Origin: Hyphomicrobiales bacterium
GTDB taxonomy: Bacteria; Pseudomonadota; Alphaproteobacteria; Rhizobiales; Rhizobiaceae
Reading direction: 5' to 3'
DNA: 64,000 nucleotides
NCBI GenBank assembly: GCA_900466605.1
Contig: UBMU01000008.1
Span: forward strand, 372,001 to 436,000
Shown in pieces: positions 8,507 through 16,152 of this stretch. The translations under genes were made by a program, and so were the position numbers. Below the pieces are notes generated by a model. The model was given only the letters and a program-made list of their open reading frames with translations. It made no database searches and had not been told where the DNA came from. Every line of letters starts with the position of its first letter. Within the stretch, counting starts at the first letter, position 1.

Positions 8507-8875
8507 GCTTTGGCTCTCAGTGCCAGGGACCGAAGTCATACCGCGCCTGGTCTCATCAAGCTGCCCCAGGAAAATCACCTGGGCGCAGTCTTCGAGATAC
8601 CTGCGGTAGCCTTTGAGGTGACCCTTGATGAGAGCGGAGCTGACTTTCAAGTCCCGCTCCAGGAGGCACGTCACGATGCTTACGGCGCCGAAGACCAACG
8701 AACCAGGCATTGAGCCAAGCACCAGGGCACGGGCCGTGAGATTGGCCTTCTTGCCGTAGTTGATGGCTTGGTCGTAGCCGCGATGCTCCTGGACATACCA
8801 GAAGAGAACGGCACTGAGGGTTACGATGAGGAGGAAGAGTATCAATGGGTAGAGTCCTTGTTGGATTGAAAGCAA
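8501..8875 (-). CDS. Small two-helix membrane protein, island cargo
   Basis: The 124-residue product (114 if the inner start is used) has two hydrophobic helices near residues 8-28 and 50-70, then a charged soluble tail. No family is recognised. Both candidate starts are TTG. The inner one (at 8845) has AGGA 9 bases upstream and is favoured on ribosome-site grounds, but the longer form is listed because the first helix begins before it. It lies directly downstream of the other small membrane protein on the same strand, suggesting a two-gene unit. Confidence 0.45.
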   Translation of the reverse strand: MLSIQQGLYPLILFLLIVTLSAVLFWYVQEHRGYDQAINYGKKANLTARALVLGSMPGSLVFGAVSIVTCLLERDLKVSSALIKGHLKGYRRYLEDCAQVIFLGQLDETRRGMTSVPGTESQSS

Positions 8876-8901
8876 TGTGCCGGTTTCGTTGGTCTCTAGT
8901 A

Positions 8902-9207
8902 TTACTTCGCCGCTACCCTTTTATCGTCTGGGCAAGCTCTATCGATCTCAGAGACAGTCGCATCTGGTTTCTCTATCGCGGCCAGGCAGACGGCAATCTC
9001 GGCATCCACTTTGGCGACCTCGCGATTGGCATCACGTTGGCAACGGTCGAATGACCATCCGTTCCGATATTCCCTGATGCAGGAGTCTCGGTAGCTGACC
9101 TCGCGGGCTACAGCGGCCTTTTCTTCCCACTTATCGGCAAAGCCATAGAAGATTATGGTAGCCACCATCCCGACTACCGCACCGAGAAAAGCTGAGCTTA
9201 ATTCCAT
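8902..9207 (-). CDS. Small single-pass membrane protein, island cargo
   Basis: The 101-residue protein starts MELSSAFLGAVVGMVATII, one N-terminal membrane helix, followed by a charged helical domain with four cysteines (RDSCIREYR, FDRCQRD, IAVCLAA, DRACPDD). The ATG at 9207 was chosen because the helix then sits at the N-terminus and GGGGA lies about 8 bases upstream; longer starts exist. It resembles spanin- or lysis-accessory-sized proteins only in size. No function is assigned. Confidence 0.45.
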   Translation of the reverse strand: MELSSAFLGAVVGMVATIIFYGFADKWEEKAAVAREVSYRDSCIREYRNGWSFDRCQRDANREVAKVDAEIAVCLAAIEKPDATVSEIDRACPDDKRVAAK

Positions 9208-9273
9208 CGCGACATCCCCGAGAGGCATCGCCTGCGGTTCGCCCCCGCAAGCATAACCTCCATGACCCATGAT

Positions 9274-9427
9274 CGGGGAGTTGGAAAACCGAGCTTAGCC
9301 GGTCCCTGAGGCCTTTAGTTCGAAGAACCTGGACATACGCCACAGGCTCCCCGACCTAAGAAAGGTCAAGGATTGGCACCCCTTCCGGTGGGAGCCATAC
9401 CGCTAAGCTCGGGGTTTCCACGCCCCG
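9274..9427. other. Highly structured 154-nt element, candidate ncRNA or origin
   Basis: Nested complementary segments form one multibranched fold. The outer stem is 9274-9278 with 9423-9427, 9282-9287 with 9415-9420, and an 11-bp perfect helix 9289-9299 with 9402-9412. Inside, arm 1 pairs 9302-9305 and 9309-9311 with 9328-9334. Arm 2 pairs 9345-9351 with 9390-9396 and contains a hairpin 9353-9357/9363-9367. No open frame accounts for it. It lies between a membrane-protein gene and the repeat array, so a structured RNA or a replication/single-strand origin is possible. Confidence 0.55.
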
Positions 9428-9534
9428 GAACGCTGCGTCGCGCTCAATGTCTTGTGTGACGGAACGGGGAAAAATTTGCAAGCATTTCGATCACAGTCCC
9501 CGCGTGTACGTTTCCACCTCTGGTAGTTACCCTC

Positions 9535-9770
9535 CGTATAGAAAGAGAACGGCAAATTCCTTGCCTTTAATGGGCACATCGTCCCTTCGCGAAAGTTGTG
9601 TCCCATAACGAGAGAGAACGCTCAAAAGGTAATAGGTGGCATAACGAAAGAGGACACCCAAAAATTACCCGCCGTAATGAAAGAGCGTGGTCAAAACCAA
9701 TATACTTCGTAACGAAAGAGCACGGCCAAAAACAATAACCTGCATAGCGAGGAGGAGAGGCCGAATTTTC
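9535..9770 (+). repeat. Iteron-like direct repeat array, period about 35 bp
   Basis: Six degenerate copies of a motif close to C-R-TAACGAAAGAG-N-ACGGCCAAAAA begin at 9535, 9604, 9640, 9673, 9708 and 9743. Intervals are 69, 36, 33, 35 and 35 bases, so the first gap equals about two periods. Copies keep the order GAAAGAG, then a variable CG-rich block, then CAAAA. The spacing of about 3.3 helical turns and the adjacent replication-like gene suggest protein-binding iterons of an origin. Confidence 0.6.
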
Positions 9771-9860
9771 CTTCGCCGCCGCCGTCTCTCAAATAACTCG
9801 CTCCATACCCAAGCGGCAAATCGAAGCCTGCACCCCTGAGACCACATCAATCCTCTGCTC

Positions 9861-9892
9861 ACTTGGTCACCTCGATCTAGGCGACACCAAGT
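9861..9892. promoter_or_regulatory. Inverted repeat between the array and the replication-like genes
   Basis: ACTTGGT (9861-9867) and ACCAAGT (9886-9892) form a 7-bp inverted repeat with an 18-base loop. It lies in the leader of the plus-strand unit starting at 10023. The rest of 9771-10022 shows no gene or clear promoter. Confidence 0.25.
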
Positions 9893-10022
9893 CAGACACG
9901 CGGCGACGACAACTGGTCAACCGTGACGGCCCGCCTATTGGTCCAAGCACACCTCCGCACCACGCGGCCAAAGTGATCCCCAACTCCAATCCAAAACAAT
10001 GCACTCAGAAAGGAATCCTTAA

Positions 10023-10571
10023 ATGGACAACTCAAACATTATGCATGCCTCAACGCCCAACAAAACGCCCGCCACGAATGCCGAGAGCACCGAATACAGG
10101 CTGTTCTTCTCAGTTGCAGGTACACCCGGCAAGAAGGGCTTCCCACAACACGTCTGGGCGGCATACCTCGTAGACCCAGATGGCAAGCAAGTATGGACGA
10201 ATACGAGGGAGAAGCCCCTCCTGCTGGATGGTCATCAATACGAGGCACTCTACGCGGTCATCGGGACAGCGATGGAAAAGACTCCCGATGGGGGCATCCT
10301 CGCACTCTTCGCGCCGCAAGAAGAGATTTATTCGGTCTATCGCGTGACGCGTGAGCAACGGCGAGCTGGTAGGTATCTTGACTCGAAGGGGAAGGAGCGG
10401 GCTAGAGCCCACCTCATTATAGCGCTTGATGATCTGGCGGAGAGAAGGGGTCTGACGCTAACCTCCCGCCCCCTGGAACTTCATGATGAGGACGCGCTGC
10501 TGGGGGCGGCCCGCGAGGATGCCAGCGAGAGGTGGAGGAAGGCACGCGGAGTAGTAGATAGCGAGTTCTAG
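10023..10571 (+). CDS. Unknown island protein, possible RNase H-like fold
   Basis: The 182-residue protein is translated from an ATG with AAGGA 9 bases upstream. It lies just before the polymerase-like gene, so the two form one unit. After a polar N-terminus, the predicted order is strand (EYRLFFSVAG), strand (VWAAYLVD), short strand, helix (HQYEALYAVIGTAME), strand (ILALFAP), helix, reminiscent of the RNase HI beta-beta-beta-alpha-beta-alpha core. The glutamate in the helix is present, but the first-strand aspartate typical of active RNase H is not. An inactive RNase H-fold domain or an unrelated protein are both possible. Confidence 0.55.
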   Translation: MDNSNIMHASTPNKTPATNAESTEYRLFFSVAGTPGKKGFPQHVWAAYLVDPDGKQVWTNTREKPLLLDGHQYEALYAVIGTAMEKTPDGGILALFAPQEEIYSVYRVTREQRRAGRYLDSKGKERARAHLIIALDDLAERRGLTLTSRPLELHDEDALLGAAREDASERWRKARGVVDSEF

Positions 10572-10587
10572 GCTAGTGGGTGACGTT

Positions 10588-11787
10588 ATGGCGGACATGC
10601 ATTTCGATCCCTGGCTAACCGCGACCGGGGCCGCTCTCGCCAACGCTTGCGCTGAAATCTTTGCCGCTCTCCCTGCCCCAGAGATTACGCCTGGACGCAA
10701 ACCTAGAGCAGACGCTACGCAGAGGCGGAAAGTTTGCCTGCAAAGCCTGGTGGCCAACCTCGCGGCCTTTATCTTCATCCCCGACCTTCACCGTGCCCTT
10801 TCGGTGCCTCTGAGCGGCGAGAAGCGGTCCCGGTACGATTGCACCAACTTTGGCCCCAAGCTGCTCTCTAGGGTTCTCAAAGGGCTTCAAGCGACTGGCT
10901 TAGCTGGAATCGTGCCTGGCAAGGCAAAGCAACATCGGACCTCCGTTTTACCGACAGCACACTTCGCGGGCCTGCTGGCTCGGCACGGTGTGACGCTCCG
11001 AGATGTCGCGCGGTTAGCTGGAGGGGAAACCGTTCTCCTCCGCTCCAAAGACCCGGATGAAGCCAGCGCCACACTGCGCGAATACGCCGATACTTCAGAG
11101 ACCTTCACCATGCGTCGGGAAATGGACGCGATCAACGAGGCCATCAACTCAGCGGACATTCGGCTAGGTGGAAAGCCAGTCCCGCCCACACATCTTGTCC
11201 GCATGTTTCAGGGGGACTTCCGGCACCATGGGCGCATGTATCGTGGTTTCTGGCAGTCGCTTCCCAAAACCGAGCGGTACCTTCTCAGCATCAACGGTGA
11301 GGCAGTGGCCGACCTCGATTTCAGCGCAATGTTCCTCCAGCTCGCCTACTTAAGGGAGGGCGTTGAGATGCCATGCGGTGACCCATATGCGGTCCCAGGG
11401 CTTCACGGGTGCAGGGGAGCGGTTAAGAAGCTGATTTCCTCTCTTCTCGCTCGCAATGGCGGGGCGTTCCGACTGCCACCAGGCATCAAGCAGGACCTGC
11501 CTGACGGTTGGACCATGAAGCGATTTGAAAAGGAAGCACGCCTCAAGCACCCCGTGATTGCCGGACTTTTCGGAAAGGGGCTGAGCCTAGAGTTCATGTT
11601 TACTGAGAGCCGCATCCTGGTTGCCGTTCTGCTTGGGCTCGCTGCGAAGGGCATTGTGGGTTTGCCGATGCACGATGGTCTAATGGTAGCTGCCAGCCAC
11701 AAGGGAACAGCCGCCGACATGATGCAGAAGATTAGCTTTGAGATACTCGGCAAAGCGCTGCCAGTCGCAGAGAAAACAATCGCTTAG
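10588..11787 (+). CDS. Family-A DNA polymerase-like protein, candidate island replicase
   Basis: The C-terminal half of this 399-residue protein shows polymerase-type motifs in the right order. Motif A is ADLDFSAMFLQL (Asp codons at 11311 and 11317). A GDPY segment precedes an O-helix-like R-x3-K (CRGAVKKLISSLL, Arg codon at 11413). Motif C is LPMHDGLMV (His-Asp codons at 11671 and 11674), like VHDE of DNA polymerase I. There is no exonuclease domain, and the whole protein is about half the length of Pol I, so it would be a reduced palm-fingers enzyme. The ATG at 10588 is preferred to a GTG at 10576 that lacks a proper ribosome site. Its place beside an iteron array suggests replication or priming of the excised element. 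Motifs were read by eye. Confidence 0.6.
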   Translation: MADMHFDPWLTATGAALANACAEIFAALPAPEITPGRKPRADATQRRKVCLQSLVANLAAFIFIPDLHRALSVPLSGEKRSRYDCTNFGPKLLSRVLKGLQATGLAGIVPGKAKQHRTSVLPTAHFAGLLARHGVTLRDVARLAGGETVLLRSKDPDEASATLREYADTSETFTMRREMDAINEAINSADIRLGGKPVPPTHLVRMFQGDFRHHGRMYRGFWQSLPKTERYLLSINGEAVADLDFSAMFLQLAYLREGVEMPCGDPYAVPGLHGCRGAVKKLISSLLARNGGAFRLPPGIKQDLPDGWTMKRFEKEARLKHPVIAGLFGKGLSLEFMFTESRILVAVLLGLAAKGIVGLPMHDGLMVAASHKGTAADMMQKISFEILGKALPVAEKTIA

Positions 11788-11859
11788 CAACGGCCCGACA
11801 ATAACTTGCCGCATATGGCCTATATGTGTGTCCCTCTAAGTCCACAGAGCTGAGAGTAT

Positions 11860-11996
11860 TTAGACCCCTATCATCATCCAATCCCCCTAGCTGCCCCCTG
11901 GCGACACCTAGAGTCGGATAACTTGAGGCCTAGCCTACAAGTGTCCAACTGAAGGGGCGCAGGAGGTTACCACCGGGAGGTATGATGGGGGTCTAA
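11860..11996. other. Long inverted repeat between island genes
   Basis: TTAGACCCC (11860-11868) pairs with GGGGTCTAA (11988-11996). After a 3-base bulge, CATCAT (11872-11877) pairs with ATGATG (11982-11987), giving 15 pairs around a 104-base interior. That interior has further complementary blocks (11903-11907 with 11941-11945; 11895-11899 with 11953-11957). It fills most of the 257-base gap after the polymerase-like gene. A GGGAGG followed by ATG-ATG and an early TAA lies in the right arm. Candidate structured RNA or regulatory leader. Confidence 0.4.
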
Positions 11997-12044
11997 GACA
12001 CTAACAACAGCTTTCCGTTGCCAACTTGCAGACTCAACCTCCGT

Positions 12045-12824
12045 ATGTCACGATTCCGGCAACCACAACCATTGCCTCATGGTAGCAGATTGACCGACCC
12101 CGGCTTCTCCCTTGAAGAAATCCACGAGATGCTGGACGCCATCGAGCAGAGCCTTAGCAGGCTGAGAGCTGCAAACCTCCACGATAAGCTCATGCCCATG
12201 GCGTACATCCCAGAGGCAGTTTCCGTCTTTATGGATTTCGAGATGAACGGCGTTCTGTACGACACAGGGATCAACCGTTCTGTGGCGAACAAATTGAAGA
12301 CCTTTGATGCAAAGCTTAGAGCCCCCGTGATGGTGGCCGCGCTTCAGAGGGCTCGCAGCTACCTTCGAACATTGGAGAGCGAGCACGGCGGCGCATCACT
12401 TTCAGAGCATGAGGCACACCAAGACCTTTGGAGGCAAGAGGTTGCCGAAGCGCATCCCCCGCAACCCATCCAGATTTGGACAGATCAGTGGGTCTATGTG
12501 AAGCGTGGATCACGCGCCAAGGAGATTATCGTTGACGTCTCCGAGCTGCTTGACGAAGCAGTCCTCCTAGCCAAGACCACGAACTTACCCGAAGATCAGG
12601 CCGCATTGACTGACATCGAGCGGGCCCAGCTCATTGCGATCTTAGAGACCACGCTCGCAGTGCTGAAGGCTCCCATGATCGAGCCTGGGCTCTTGAAGAA
12701 AACGGCCAGCATTGCAAAAGAGGTTGCCGAGAGGACAGCCAAGAAGAAAACTGAAGAGGCGCTTGGCGTCGGGCTCGCATACGTTGCGAAGAGGCTTTTG
12801 GAGCTTGTCGCGAGTTTGTTCTAG
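12045..12824 (+). CDS. Unknown island protein
   Basis: I do not recognise this protein of about 259 residues. It is mostly helical, with an N-terminal segment rich in leucine and acidic residues (FSLEEIHEMLDAIEQSL) and a C-terminal lysine-rich coiled segment (AERTAKKKTEEALG). It ends in a short amphipathic or hydrophobic helix (YVAKRLLELVASLF). No catalytic motif is apparent. The start is uncertain: the ATG at 12045 has no clear ribosome site, a TTG lies upstream at 12018, and an internal ATG at 12129 is possible. It ends 21 bases from the convergent coiled-coil membrane protein. Confidence 0.5.
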   Translation: MSRFRQPQPLPHGSRLTDPGFSLEEIHEMLDAIEQSLSRLRAANLHDKLMPMAYIPEAVSVFMDFEMNGVLYDTGINRSVANKLKTFDAKLRAPVMVAALQRARSYLRTLESEHGGASLSEHEAHQDLWRQEVAEAHPPQPIQIWTDQWVYVKRGSRAKEIIVDVSELLDEAVLLAKTTNLPEDQAALTDIERAQLIAILETTLAVLKAPMIEPGLLKKTASIAKEVAERTAKKKTEEALGVGLAYVAKRLLELVASLF

Positions 12825-12844
12825 GTGTAGTGCCAACTTTGCTC

Positions 12845-13396
12845 TCACCAGAGCGAGAAATTTGGAAAGAAGTGCGTGAAGGCGGGCTTGGCCAGGAAGT
12901 CGTACACGAATGTGAAGATTTGGGTGGTGATGAGGCCGACAACGAAGCTGATCAAATAACCCCACCGGACCTGGGAACGGGTAGGGATGCTAAGCGCGGT
13001 CCGGATACTTTCAGCCTCGATTTCGCTGAGCTTCTTGAGGTTATCATTGTGGTTGACGAGGCTTTCTTTTTCCTTGGACGCCGTCGTAAGGGCTGTCTGC
13101 AAAGTGGTTAGCTCCGCCTGATTTTCCGTGGCCATCCGCTTCAGATCGTCCATTGCTGAAAGCGCGTCGGCAAGGTTATCACGGGCCACGTCTATCTTTT
13201 TGATCCGCGCGTCCATGCTCTCAGGGGATTCTCGGTCGAGTAGTTGGTTGAGGCGACGGTCGAGTCCGGTTTCACGGATTACAGTGAGCGTGACCGCACT
13301 GAATGGCAGTAGGTCCACCACAACAGGCAACGTCCATTTTAAGAGGACGCGATTGAAACGGTCGACAAGCGTCTGTTCATTCTCTGTGTTCTGCAT
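12845..13396 (-). CDS. Coiled-coil membrane protein, island cargo
   Basis: The ATG at 13396 has an excellent GGGAGG site 5 bases upstream, giving 183 residues. A hydrophobic segment lies near residues 17-40 (KWTLPVVVDLLPFSAVTLTV). A long charged coiled coil covers about residues 60-130 (ARDNLADALSAMDDLKRM onward). A second membrane helix near the C-terminus (GYLISFVVGLITTQIFTFVY) completes it. The topology, two membrane segments joined by a coiled coil, resembles membrane-anchored effector or sensing proteins of islands, but no named family is recognised. It is adjacent to the integrase gene on the same strand. Confidence 0.65.
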   Translation of the reverse strand: MQNTENEQTLVDRFNRVLLKWTLPVVVDLLPFSAVTLTVIRETGLDRRLNQLLDRESPESMDARIKKIDVARDNLADALSAMDDLKRMATENQAELTTLQTALTTASKEKESLVNHNDNLKKLSEIEAESIRTALSIPTRSQVRWGYLISFVVGLITTQIFTFVYDFLAKPAFTHFFPNFSLW

Positions 13397-13500
13397 GTCG
13401 CCTCCCGAGTCATCACGGGTGGCACCTTTATCGATCTCCCTGCTGAAGCGAAAGCTCCACTTGGGGAAATCACCGGTTGAAATCTGTTGCTGCGAAAATC

Positions 13501-14877
13501 TCAGCCGCCATCCTTTTCCAGCGAAGGAAGCTTCACCGCCTCGACACAAGCTCTCGCCTGCTCCAGCAGCGGACCACCAGAGTAGACCCCGAAAGTCATC
13601 CCCGTGCGTTTGTGCCCTACGACGGTCGCGATGGTGCTTTCAGGCTGGCCCGCCTGCTCTGCCTTGGTGATGAACCAGCGGCGGAAGCTGTGGAAGTTTA
13701 TGAGACCCCTACGCCTGTCCTTCCTGTCCTCCTCAACGCCCACGCTTCGACGGTAAGCAGTGAACTCGTTGGATGTCTTGAAGGATCGCTCCCGCAACGA
13801 CTTTGGGTTCTTAGGCCCAGGCCACTCGGGGAACACAGGATCATCTGGGGACTTGTTAGCCGTCCGACGCTCAACGATTTCCTTTAGGGCCGAATGGATG
13901 GGGCAGTCCCTTGGTCCGGGCTCTTTCTTCTGGGGCTTGAAGGTGAACGTACCGCCGTCGCAATCCTTTACCCTAAGGCAGACGATTGCATCCAAGCGGG
14001 CACCTGTAAGCGCTCCTATCCGCATAACATCGTGCATCTCTGGCGTAGCGTCACCTTTGAGCAAAGCTTTCACTTCCTCATCCGTGAAGGGGCGCTCCTT
14101 TTCATCGGCCGTCTTGGGACGTTCTTTTAACCTCCGCCCTATCCATACGTTGCTATCAACTTCATGACGGTTCTCAAGCCATGCCCAGTAAACCGAAAGG
14201 CGGCTGATGTACTTATTGAGGGTTGTCGGGGTCAGACCCTTCTTGAGGCTCGGAAGGGCATCGCAGAACCGCACGGCCTCACGCTTGGTGATTGCCTGGA
14301 GGTAGGCCGGAATGCCCTCCTGCTCCAGCCACTCTTTCAGCACTGACATTGCCCGCTCATCGTCAGCCTTGGTGCGGCGATTGACGTGGGATGTGGACAT
14401 GAAAAGCTCATGGTGCTCATCTACGGGGGTCTGCTCGCCTCGCGCCACGCGGGCAAACTCAAGGGCGAAGGCCTCCTTTCCGGGCGCGTAAGCCAACTGC
14501 CCGTACTCATCCTCACCAATCGGGCTTCCTGCTAGCTGCTCTGCTCGGTGGGCAATCTCCTCGTTGAGGTTCTCTTTGTCCTGGGCAATGAGCGTTGAAT
14601 TCCGCAGCCGCCTAAGCGCCACGGCCTCGTTGAGCAAACGCTTCTTTAAGCCGTCACCAGCAGAGCCATCCGCGCTGGCCTGCTCGATGATGCCTTTGAG
14701 TTCCGCCACCACGTCCCACTTACGCCGATTGGCCTCGCTGAGGCTGTCAGTGTGCAGCGGACGCTTGAGCTTTGTGCCGAGCTTGGAGTGCAGCTTCTTG
14801 GGAACCGCAACGACCACACGCCACTGGCTTCCGTGCAGCTCTAGAAATCGAGGATCGGTAGAGGAAGAGGCTGGCAT
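13501..14877 (-). CDS. Tyrosine recombinase (phage-type integrase)
   Basis: The 458-residue integrase catalyses site-specific insertion into and excision from tRNA-Ala. The catalytic residues are all visible: Arg294 (LTGARLDAIV), His396 and Arg399 (NFHSFRRWF), His422 (VVGHKRTG) and Tyr432 (FGVYSGG). The N-terminus (FLELHGSQWRVVVAVP) resembles the arm-binding domain of the DUF6538 type of alphaproteobacterial integrases, followed by a helical core-binding region. The gene lies 116 bases from attR and points into the element. The 5' leader carries AGTACCCA repeats, so the integrase may repress its own promoter. The ribosome site is weak (GGA). Confidence 0.95.
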   Translation of the reverse strand: MPASSSTDPRFLELHGSQWRVVVAVPKKLHSKLGTKLKRPLHTDSLSEANRRKWDVVAELKGIIEQASADGSAGDGLKKRLLNEAVALRRLRNSTLIAQDKENLNEEIAHRAEQLAGSPIGEDEYGQLAYAPGKEAFALEFARVARGEQTPVDEHHELFMSTSHVNRRTKADDERAMSVLKEWLEQEGIPAYLQAITKREAVRFCDALPSLKKGLTPTTLNKYISRLSVYWAWLENRHEVDSNVWIGRRLKERPKTADEKERPFTDEEVKALLKGDATPEMHDVMRIGALTGARLDAIVCLRVKDCDGGTFTFKPQKKEPGPRDCPIHSALKEIVERRTANKSPDDPVFPEWPGPKNPKSLRERSFKTSNEFTAYRRSVGVEEDRKDRRRGLINFHSFRRWFITKAEQAGQPESTIATVVGHKRTGMTFGVYSGGPLLEQARACVEAVKLPSLEKDGG

Positions 14878-14899
14878 CTGGTGTCCATAGAAAGGGGTA

Positions 14900-14919
14900 A
14901 GTACCCAAGAAAGTACCCA
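14900..14919 (+). repeat. AGTACCCA repeats, right arm-type sites
   Basis: AGTACCCA occurs at 14900-14907 and 14912-14919, 74 bases inside attR and directly upstream of the integrase gene. The spacing is 12 bases, as at the left end, and the 20-mer 14901-14920 is identical to 4283-4302. A degenerate third copy (AGACCCA) follows near 14925. Confidence 0.65.
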
Positions 14920-14992
14920 CTGTTAGACCCACTAGCGACTGAAACGCAACAACAATTTGAAATCATTGGGCGGCTTGAGTTGGAATGTTACC

Positions 14993-15012
14993 TCCCGCTT
15001 AGCTCCACCAAA
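14993..15012 (+). repeat. attR: distal 20-bp att repeat
   Basis: A perfect copy of the tRNA-Ala 3' end (TCCCGCTTAGCTCCACCAAA) marks the right boundary of the element. The rest of the tRNA is not duplicated, so this copy is not a gene. Confidence 0.9.
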
Positions 15013-15605
15013 TCTTCCCTGCAGATACAACCGCTTGCTACAAGTCGATCATCGTGTAACTTCGCCTTGGGGACCTGCTAGGGACGTACAAGTTCGCTGT
15101 CGAATCATGTCCCTGATGGCCAAGGTCGCGAGGTTGGGATATCGACGGTTCGAAATATCGAGGCCGAACGATCAGAGTATCGAGCCATCGTAGAGAGGGG
15201 CGTCGCTTTTGCCTACGATCGCGACGCGGAAGTCAGCGGTCCAAAGAGCGGAGCATGTGCCCGCACGACCTTTTAACTGTAGATGAGAACGGGCTGGCGA
15301 AACGCCTGGAGAAGGGCGAGAGCGATCACTTCGCACCAATCGCAGGTGCAAACGCCGCTACTGAACGCCCGAACGGACGGCAGAACGTCTGCTTCGTCAG
15401 CGCCAGCGCGCCCTTGGCCCTGGTGAGGTACGGGCAACGACCGCCGCAGAATTGATCATTGTCGTCCAAGTAAATCCGACCTGAGTGATGAAAACGTCAG
15501 GAATTAACTGCCATCCCACACACGACGTGACCCACCGGTGTTTTCCCGTTGACCACGACCATCAAAGGTTGCAACATCTGTTCTTTAAACTTTTTGGAGA
15601 TCTTG
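15013..15605. other. Non-coding or decayed stretch after the element
   Basis: I see no convincing gene in these 593 bases. A 66-residue frame at 15255-15455 has GGAG before its ATG, but its sequence is unlike a conserved protein. Three TATCGA-type words near 15140-15183 are irregularly spaced. The stretch may hold remnants of earlier insertions at this tRNA. Confidence 0.4.
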
Positions 15606-15683
15606 ATGTTGCCGCGATTTTTCAATGTCTTTGCAGTGGTGATTGTAGCGGCTGTACTTCTCTGGTGGGCGATGAAATGGTGA
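15606..15683 (+). CDS. 25-residue single-pass membrane miniprotein
   Basis: ATG at 15606 to TGA at 15683 encodes 25 residues. The middle is a continuous hydrophobic helix (FFNVFAVVIVAAVLLWW) flanked by Arg near the N-terminus and Lys near the C-terminus. GGAG lies 6 bases upstream of the ATG, which is unusually good for a chance frame. It precedes the small secreted-protein gene at 15708 by 24 bases and may be cotranscribed with it. Function unknown. Confidence 0.5.
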   Translation: MLPRFFNVFAVVIVAAVLLWWAMKW

Positions 15684-15707
15684 CAGCGTGTAAGGGGCGA
15701 CCCTGAG

Positions 15708-16052
15708 ATGATGAAATTGCGTTTGATACGGATCTTCATTCTTGCCTTGCCGGGGCTGCCGATATCGATCGCAGCGCAGGCGGACACGCTTGCGCTTTCG
15801 AAGATCAATGGAAAAATTGAGGACCACATTCAACGCAGCAACACGAAGCAGAACATGAAATGTCTCGCTTTCATACTGAAGGATTTTCAGGAGCGGAAAG
15901 TCCCAAAATCGGACATTTACGTCACATTCGACGATCCAAACATTGACGGCATTGGCGTCGGGCTTGCCGAAACGGACGAGAATTACACCTGCGAAGCCGG
16001 CGAATTACGAGCCTGGGAAGCGAACGAGTACCAGCTCGTGAAGACATTTTAG
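15708..16052 (+). CDS. Small secreted protein of unknown function
   Basis: The 114-residue protein has a clear signal peptide (MMKLRLIRIFILALPGLPIS, cleavage probably after AQA). The mature domain of about 90 residues has two cysteines (MKCLAFILK and YTCEAGE) that could form a disulfide. Two adjacent ATGs (15708 and 15711) are possible, and an AAGGGG lies about 12 bases upstream. No family is recognised. It lies just outside the tRNA-Ala element and has no obvious partner except the miniprotein upstream. Confidence 0.6.
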   Translation: MMKLRLIRIFILALPGLPISIAAQADTLALSKINGKIEDHIQRSNTKQNMKCLAFILKDFQERKVPKSDIYVTFDDPNIDGIGVGLAETDENYTCEAGELRAWEANEYQLVKTF

Positions 16053-16152
16053 CCGGACAATCTGTTCGCCCATCTGCTGACTGTCACTTCTCAGACGCTC
16101 CTCGCCACGCTGCGGCCACCCGGTTGGTCATGTCGATGGCTCGCTACCCGCA

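Noticed and set aside
15139..15184. Repeated TATCGA words considered as operator or CRISPR-like repeats
   Set aside because: Spacing is irregular and the words are short. No CRISPR array or cas gene is present anywhere in the window.
14957..15193. 78-residue frame across attR
   Set aside because: It runs through the att repeat, has no ribosome site, and its sequence looks random.
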